This document shows, in pieces, positions 57,673 to 64,000 of a DNA stretch of 64,000 bases. A program made the position numbers and the translations under genes. A model generated the notes under the pieces. The model saw nothing but the letters and a program-made list of their open reading frames with translations, did not search any database and was not told the origin of the DNA. The stretch lies in assembly GCA_037127475.1 (NCBI GenBank), contig CM073765.1, forward strand, positions 49,171,680 through 49,235,679. Reading direction: 5' to 3'. How positions within the stretch are numbered: position 1 is the first letter of the stretch; each line of letters starts with the position of its first letter. Source of the stretch: Arma custos. Taxonomy: Eukaryota > Arthropoda > Insecta > Hemiptera > Pentatomidae.

Positions 57673-58030
57673 GCTGGTTTGGAAACTCCTAGCCACAAAA
57701 ATGGACTACTGGAGATGAGCGGTGGGAATATCCAGAATGGACATAGTAAGAAATGAAACTGTAAGAGAAAAGATGGAGGCTGAAAGAACCATTCTGGAAG
57801 ATAATGAGAAAAAACGGACATTTGAAAAGAATGCCTGAAGGAAGACTACCCAAAGTAGTCTATCTATGGAAAGTTAGGGGAACAAGAAGACGAGGAAGAC
57901 CTGGGATGACGAAGTTTAGGAATCCATGATGGGTCTTGGTCTACGGAAAATTGTTATAGACATTATGAAGGGAAGTCATCCAGTCAATATGTTAAGGAGA
58001 CCCACTATTAGTGGAAACTCCCATTGAAAA
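57673..58030 (+). pseudogene. LINE C-terminus and 3' end, forward part (family E)
   Basis: Plus-strand frames give WKLLATKMDYWR, AVGISRMDIVRNETVREKME, then after a frameshift GHLKRMPEGRLPKVVYLWKV and GTRRRGRPGM. This picks up some ten residues after the point where the inverted segment at 57110-57672 stops. The end is CACTATTAGTGGAAACTCCC plus A9, as in the copy at 16268-16505. Confidence 0.85.
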
Positions 58031-59037
58031 AAAAATATGATGGAATGGGTTTCTTCATCAGGTATAATAATCTCGTTAAGAAGTGTTGGGCAAGGATGAT
58101 GTGTAGTACCATCACTATAAACCAGGAAAATAGTTGAAAATAATGAAACAAACATTAATTGTAATGAACGAATAATCGCTGACTACAGAGTAATCTATAA
58201 TAGTCTAGATATTTTGTTGTTTTGTAAATTTAGAAAATTCCTGGAACCCTAGAAGCAGCAGTCCAAAGTGATAATAACCTAATCAACACCAGAGCCGAAA
58301 AAAAGAGGAATTACCAGGAACTTAAAATAGAGTTTAAATCACTTCATTATTTGAAGTATGTGCTATTTACTCATGTAGTAGTTTCGTCTAATGGTCTCAT
58401 ACTGAAAAGCTCAAAAAGAGGGTATCGAAGACCGAAAAATTTGAATTGCCACAAAAGGCAGTTTTGTTGGACACCTACAGAATTGTTAAAACATTTATAT
58501 AATTTCCCTTTTATTAGGTAAAATTTAACTTCCTTTCATACAGTTATATAAATAGTTAACATAAAATAGATATTTATTTAAATATCTTCTAATAATAAGT
58601 AGTTTCCGTCATAACGCTTTTCCGGGTTTTCTTGCTGAAAAACTACACACATAAAAAGTTAAAGTGCTTTATGGAAAACACTTTAGTCAAGTTTCATAAC
58701 AACTGTTACAGAGGTTTTAAGTAAGTTTAAAAAAAAAATAAAATTTATAATGATCTTTTATCAAACTCTCTTCTGAGAAAATATTGTCTGTGATATTTCC
58801 TCTTGTACCTTATCCATCTTTTAACTCCTGAAATTGTCATCGTATTTTTTTTTTTTTGTTTCAGACCATCTGGCTTCCGGAATACTTTTTTTATTACTTT
58901 CCCCCATATTGGATATTGTTGCTTGGTGTATTGTCTCTAAAAATCGCAAGGCAAAGCTAAAATGTTTTATCAATTGTGATCCTCTTTGTGATTTCTGTAT
59001 CCTCTAACACTCAACTATCTTTGAGGTTAACCATTAA
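58031..59037. other. AT-rich intron, nothing recognised
   Basis: No protein or repeat partner seen. Confidence 0.45.
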
Positions 59038-59626
59038 TGAATTAAACTACTCCTAAATTCAAGATATTAATATTTATTAACAAAGTGACACAAAGAATAC
59101 AGTTAAATTATTAACAATTAAATTATTAAACTAATATAAATTTACAATAACAATACTCTAAATATTTATTATAACCTAGGCCTATTTAATTAATAAAATA
59201 ATATATAAGATATTACTACTACGAAATAGCTTAACTATTCACATAAATTTGTACAGTTACAATAAAATTACGCTAGAGCTTATAACTACAAATTAACATT
59301 TACAGTTCACTAATTAAAGTCCACCGACCGTAAGAATCTCCAAATATAACAAACTGACACACGGTAACAAACAGAAACAGTTTATCACACTCACAAACTG
59401 TCACAGTTCCTGATACACTTATCACACTGGCCGGTTCAACAGTGACTGACTGCCTCACCGTCGAAGGGGTATTTAAATAGGCAAGGCCGAACATTATAGA
59501 AAGAACGGGAGTAGGGGTGGCGGTACTAGTACGTTCGAGAAGGTTCTAATCCAATCTTAACTTCTCCCGCCGACGGGCTTAATACGTTTATCCCTTTCTT
59601 CCGTCCTTCTCTCTGTGACCGTAACA
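59038..59626 (-). mobile_element. Possible solo LTR
   Basis: On the minus strand a block starts TGTTACGGTCACAGAG at 59626, is locally GC-richer than its surroundings and has a TATA-like CTATTTAAATACC at about 59468-59480. A T- and A-rich 3' half runs to about 59038. A TGTTACG start and a TATA box 150 bp inside are usual for gypsy-type LTRs. The other end and a target duplication are not clear, and no partner LTR is in the window. It lies ~130 bp from the receptor exon at 59760. Confidence 0.4.
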
Positions 59627-59759
59627 TTATTTCCCCATTTTTCTGTCATGTATGGAGGATTACATGTCTTATGGCATTCATGAACAATACCAGTTTTACT
59701 GTCCAGTTAATAGAGTTTTACAAACGATTATAATATCTGAAATTATAATGAGTACTTAC

Positions 59760-59813
59760 AAATGTCGTGAACATATAATGGTATCTGTAGTCGTTCATTT
59801 GGAGCTGCAGAAT
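59760..59813 (-). CDS. Short internal exon of the same glutamate receptor gene
   Basis: This 54 bp minus-strand exon encodes ILQLQMNDYRYHYMFTTF. It is preceded by a pyrimidine-rich tract ending CTTTCAG and followed by the donor GTAAGTAC. Its last codon (TTT) is complete, so it splices in phase 0 to the exon at 36032-36196, giving MFTTF-DIETF across the junction. In kainate-type receptors the segment '...M-x-x-Y-x-Y/H-...-T-x-F/L-D-x-E/H-T' directly precedes the F-K-Y-x-x-N-M-T motif, which is exactly the order found here. The exon is too short to be recognised alone. The call rests on the agreement of splice signals, phase and sequence with the downstream exon. The preceding exon was not recognised between here and the end of the window. 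Confidence 0.82.
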
Positions 59814-60519
59814 CTGAAAGAAAAAAAATATTATAAAAATAAAAAGTATTCTTAATCTAATTAAATAATAACAGTGAAATCATAAGATCAGTAATCAGTA
59901 ATCACAACAGACAACAATCAACAATAATTATCCATCATATTAAAACACGTAATTAGACACTATCCCATACCTTTAAACTGTGATGTTGTATATAAACTAA
60001 TTCAATTTAAAGTATTGTATGTAATATAATATGCATTTATTATACACACATTCTATTTACAATCTTATTTAACAAATCCTTATATGTTTGAGTAATGAGA
60101 AATAAATAAATAATTGAGTTAAAATTTATACGGTTTTAGTTCTCGTTTTTTATTTGGCTGTTTTTGTTCGGCCCTGAAATTTCCGATAAAACTTTCTGTT
60201 GAAAACATTTACTCTTTTATTGAGTTACGGGTTTTTAACAGCAGTATTTACTTTTCTCTCTCAGTTACAACAGTCACGACTTGTGAAAACATGAAAAGAG
60301 TGCATTTACAATTAATTTAAATTTTAAAATATTCATGTTATGTTATTAATAATTGTCTATATAAATCTACGAACGTACATAGTTTTTTTACATGAAATCA
60401 TTTCATACGTGCTATGGTTGCTTCCTTGAAGTTGGAAGAAACATATGTTTTGGTTTTTTTATTTATTACTTAAATTTCACGATTATTTTAATATTTATGA
60501 GAGGAAATTAATTAACTGG
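59814..60519. other. Intron upstream of the short receptor exon
   Basis: AT-rich after the acceptor. No further receptor exon recognised. Confidence 0.45.
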
Positions 60520-60645
60520 AATATCAAATGAAGGATGCAATTCCATCCTTTTGTTGGAGGGTGCAGTCATAAATAATACCAAATAAGTGTTCACTATGCT
60601 ATTTATGACTGCACCCCCAACTAATTCCATCCTTCATTTTAATAT
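60520..60645. repeat. ~120 bp near-perfect palindrome
   Basis: ATGAAGGATGCAATTCCATC, GGAGGGTGCAGTCATAAATA on the left are mirrored by ATTTATGACTGCACCCCC, AATTCCATCCTTCATTTT on the right. The loop is about 25 bp. GACTGCACCC links it to 42360. Confidence 0.8.
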
Positions 60646-62109
60646 TTTCTTAAAGGCGTCAAATATTTAGGCCATCAAATCTTATGGGCAAAGCATTTCC
60701 TTATATTACATTTCATTTTATTAAATTTTGTTTTATATTATAGATGAAATAGACGAAATTTGTATCGTTTGGCTTCGAAATTATAATTAAAACATTGTTT
60801 AAAAAATATATTTAACCACCTTTGTTTGTACATTTTCTTCATTACATAAAAATTCATAAAAAGTGATAATAATTAAAACTGAGTTATTTTGGAAAATATG
60901 GAAATAATAAACTGCAATAGGTGACACTATATGATACATTACAAGTACCTAAGTAAATACGCTAAGGATCCTAGGGCAGGTAGCGTAAAATTACACTTAG
61001 AGTTTATTACCTTTACTCTCAAGATAAGGAGGCAGTTGTCGGGAAGGAGCGGTCAACTCAAGAAGAAGGAACTGGATGGAGCGATGGAAGAGGAATAGAG
61101 TCACATATTGCACCCCCTTTGTTTATAAGTACTTTTATAAGATATCTTTGTAACCATGACCAGCACCAACAAATATTATGTTATTCAAAAATAATTCTTA
61201 TTTAATAAACAACTCCTGGTCAGTCAACCACGTCAACCTTTGGAGAAGAGAAGGACATGCCTCTTATTTATTAATTATGTAAAATTACTATATATTAAGT
61301 ATAACGATCGCAGGATGGCATCCCATTTTAATATTTAAATATATTCAGATCAAAGGACCTGACTTTCCCTTGTGATCATAGCTTGGGCAGTGGAATCAAT
61401 ACAGCATTTAGCTAATATAGCAAACCACTTATCGCTGTTATATTTTTACAGCCAGTTGAATCATATATCACTCAAGTATAATGCAGTTTATGTGTTTATT
61501 GCCATCAATAAAAATTGGTAAGTTATTGTCTGGAGTGAACCTCCGCTTAAATCAATAAAAAGGTTTTATGCATTAATAATTTATTGTTTTTCTAAGAAAT
61601 AGTTTACCCTCATAAAATAAAGAGCGTGAGTCACTTTGTAATTTTACTTATTTAAATTAATAATATTTATTATATATTACAGAATCATATGTTGTTTTAT
61701 GTTTTGGCTAAGGAATAATTTAACAAATCTGCTTTTCCAGTGCCAATTGTGGAAACATGGAAATTCAGTCCAGTAATAGAGGTTTTACATCCCAACATTT
61801 CATCTGGATAAATTAACGCGAGCTATGATGTCTTTTAATAACTCTTTACATAGAAGTCCGAATCAGTTTGATTATGTTGTCATTAATGTGCGATGCTTTG
61901 ATAATGTAAACCAAATGTGCAGAATCTATTTCAATATCAGTACAAAGCCAGTGGACGTATCTGAATATTTAGCTGCTATCGTTTAATATTGATCTTAAAT
62001 ATGTAATCATGCCCTAAATTGACATAAAAAATAATAAATACCTAACTTGATTATGCAATTTAAAAAAAAATCTAAAATATGAGCCATTTAGTTATTCTGA
62101 ATACATAAT
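60646..62109. other. AT-rich, nothing recognised
   Basis: Searched by eye for the preceding receptor exon, without success. 60960-61110 is less AT-rich but has no coherent frame. Confidence 0.4.
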
Positions 62110-62432
62110 GTATGTAGAAAGCATATCCTTAGTACGATATGGGATCAGAGTCAAAACTCGTGGAGGAGAAGGACCAACAATGAATTGCTCACGATACTGG
62201 TCAGTCGATATCTAATGATATGAAGGCGAGAAGCACGCATGTAGCCTCTACACAACAATGAATGCCACAATACAAGGCAAGATACCGCGTGGGATGCCAA
62301 AGACCAGATGGATAGACAGTGTCAACAAAGATGGATGTAGCAGACTGAAAATCAGTGACCCAGAATTGACAGAGGTGGAGAAAGCCTTTACCAGCGGCTA
62401 AAGATCTACAAGGTCTATAGAGTAAACCAAAT

Positions 62433-62437
<5 letters not shown>
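62110..62437 (+). pseudogene. LINE 3' end running into (TA)n
   Basis: Frame at about 62258-62400: MNATIQGKIPRGMPKTRW, IDSVNKDG, SDPELTEVEKAFTSG stop. 'G-x-P-K-T-R-W-I-D-x-V' is the C-terminal signature of endonuclease-RT LINEs. A short 3' UTR (AGATCTACAAGGTCTATAG) leads straight into the (TA)n array at 62437. Confidence 0.7.

Positions 62438-62506
<69 letters not shown>
62437..62506. repeat. (TA)n microsatellite at a LINE 3' end
   Basis: TA repeat beginning ~37 bp after the LINE stop codon, probably its original 3' tail. Confidence 0.95.
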
Positions 62507-62509
<3 letters not shown>

Positions 62510-62544
62510 TATTCTTTTGATAGTGATAATTTTGAAATATTTTT

Positions 62545-62665
62545 ATTTTGAAGAGAAAACATTTGTCCATGCCGGGATTCGAACTCGGGTGGCCCGCGTC
62601 TCTAGCGCGGTACTCTAGCCAACTGAGCTAACCTTGCTCGTAACACGGCCAGACTTCGAAATACA
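62545..62665 (-). repeat. tRNA-like SINE, family C (minus strand)
   Basis: On the minus strand: GGCCGTGTTACGAGCAAGGT, TAGCTCAGTTGGCTAGAGTA, CCGCGCTAGAGACGCGG (anticodon position AGA), B-box GAGTTCGAATCCC and the tail TTTTCTCTTCAAAATAAAAA. Forms an inverted pair with 62690-62925. Confidence 0.7.
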
Positions 62666-62689
62666 ATTATTTAAAAATTGGCACCATCA

Positions 62690-62925
62690 TAAGAATAATA
62701 AATGTAAAATAAATTATAATATAAAATTGACATAAATCAACGAATTCCTGATTAAAGTAATGTCCAATGAACATTCTTCCCCTTGTATACATCGCAAAAA
62801 TTGCGAGAACACGGGGATATAGGATCGGTTAAGGGAGTGGATTTGTCTGGCCGTGTTACGAGCCAGGTTAGCTCAGTTGGGTAGAGCACCGCGCTAGAGA
62901 CGTGGGCAATCCGGGTGCGCTATCA
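62690..62925 (+). repeat. tRNA-like SINE, family C
   Basis: The same leader as 46015 (GCGAGAACACGGGGATATAG), TGTCTGGCCGTGTTACGAGC, AGGTTAGCTCAGTTGGGTAG, ACCGCGCTAGAGACGTGG, but the copy stops in a broken B-box (CCGGGTGCGC) without the tail. Confidence 0.7.
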
Positions 62926-64000
62926 AATTAAGACAAGTCAAATACAGTTAGCAATGAAATGGTGGTAATTTACTGCTGTTTTGAAGTCACCACTGTTTCT
63001 TTATGATTCATTTATGTTAAACAGAAATACATTTTATCTTTGATTTCCTATGAATCAAATCATGTCTCATTCCTCATACGTTTAATATTCAAATCTGTCG
63101 TTATTTTTATCGGGATATATTACAAAGACGGACAAGAGTTGGAACAAAAATCCAAAAGTTACTTAGCAAAAGGGAAAGGAAATATAAAAGACAGAATATC
63201 TTTGAGATCTGCGGAGCTAAGAAGGGACGATATTCGATCGGCAAGTTGGCTCGGGTCCAGCCGCTGAGAGCTAAATGTTTTAACATCAACCTCAGATCCC
63301 TTATAGTAATTCTTTAAGAGGAAAGGGGTGCTACAGGGCTTCTTTGAAGCAGAACTCTTCTTTGTCAAATTTAACTTGTAATATTATAGTCTAAAATATA
63401 ATTTTCAGGGATCCAAATAAGAAACACATTACGTAATGAGCAATACAGAACAAACCAACAACAAAGAAAATGAATTAAAATAATGTTATGTAAACTGGAA
63501 GAGAAACAATTGAGATTGTTTGGACTTGTATGTAGGACAAATCCAGATCGGTAGGTAATAAACCTAGAGGAATAATCGGTTCAGTCGTTTTTATGCAAAT
63601 AGAGTATCTTTAACTTAAGGAAGCGGATTCGTTTTATATATTAATATATTATTTGTCCATTTCAGGCCAAAAACTACGAAAATTACACGATTCCGAAATT
63701 TGTTTCCAATTGTTTCAGAGACAATACTTATTTCTTTGGAATTTTTCCGCTCAACTAATATTATGATATAGATATACACACTACTCCCTTATGAAAGTAC
63801 TTCGTATTATGGGTGGACGATCGGGTCCCTCCCGGCTGTTGGGAATAGCAAATTCTGAGTGGATATGGTAGTTACCCCAATGCTACATTGCTTTCGAAAA
63901 TACAAAGATCTCAATTGCCCCGGTTACAGCTTTCTGGAGGTCACTTAGCATGATGTCTGGAATACGAGTCAGAGGAAAAATAATGAATATATCACTGGCT
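62926..64000. other. Unannotated end of window
   Basis: A minus-strand frame (63159-63368) with SSQRLDPSQLADRISSLLSS is unrecognised and overlaps another open frame. No splice sites convincing. Confidence 0.35.

Larger units (their letters stand above)
36197..59759 (-). other. 23.6 kb intron of the glutamate receptor gene
   Basis: This is the interval between the two receptor exons, 23,563 bp, opening with GTAAGTAC after the 59760-59813 exon and closing with TTTTTAG before the 36032-36196 exon (minus-strand reading). It is packed with SINEs, MITEs, LINE fragments, a 5S-derived retroposon and fold-back repeats, with no recognisable host exon between. An unrecognised small or alternative exon cannot be excluded. 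Confidence 0.75.

Noticed and set aside
59300..59494. Receptor exon on the minus strand near 59400
   Set aside because: The sequence is LTR-like, with no splice signals and no receptor motif.
1..64000. CRISPR array, operon, origin or other prokaryotic system
   Set aside because: No regularly spaced repeats, no tight coding organisation; spliced exons and eukaryotic transposons throughout.

Overview
The window is AT-rich eukaryotic DNA, probably from an insect. The signs are spliced exons with GT..AG boundaries, mariner transposases, non-LTR retrotransposons with an endonuclease-RT organisation, several tRNA-derived SINE families, and long (TA)n arrays. No prokaryote-like gene organisation is present.

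Only two stretches look like host coding sequence. Both are minus-strand exons, at 59760-59813 (18 codons) and 36032-36196 (55 codons). Each has a polypyrimidine tract plus AG acceptor and a GTAAGT donor, and they splice in phase 0. Together they encode a continuous piece of the extracellular amino-terminal (ligand-binding-protein-like) domain of a kainate-type ionotropic glutamate receptor. The intron between them is 23,563 bp. No upstream or downstream exon was recognised, so the whole 64 kb is best read as the interior of one very long receptor gene whose introns are filled with transposable elements.

Layout. 1-8 kb: decayed mariner, Jockey-like LINE, SINEs and a LINE tail with a clear target-site duplication. 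8215-13526: an almost complete Ty3/gypsy LTR retrotransposon on the minus strand. Its LTRs are identical by eye, its primer-binding site matches tRNA-Phe, and it sits in a (TA)n array, yet its gag and pol carry several lesions. 14-30 kb: SINEs, a TAA-flanked MITE nested in a SINE, two inverted copies of a CYICGE zinc-finger element, a deleted mariner, and a ~480 bp repeat present twice. 30-36 kb: LINE 3' ends and GC-rich islands, then the glutamate-receptor exon. 36-60 kb (the large intron): a mariner-derived MITE, two further TIR MITEs, Penelope-like or hammerhead-like relics, a 5S-rRNA-derived retroposon nested in a SINE, a ~785 bp fold-back element, and a LINE with a 5' inversion typical of twin priming. 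60-64 kb: a palindrome, a LINE 3' end running into (TA)n, and an inverted pair of tRNA-like SINEs.

No complete host gene, functional tRNA or CRISPR array was found. The main interest is the transposon archaeology: nested insertions with readable target-site duplications, a young but damaged LTR element, the 5S-derived retroposon, and the fold-back or ribozyme-like relics. All comparisons were made by eye.
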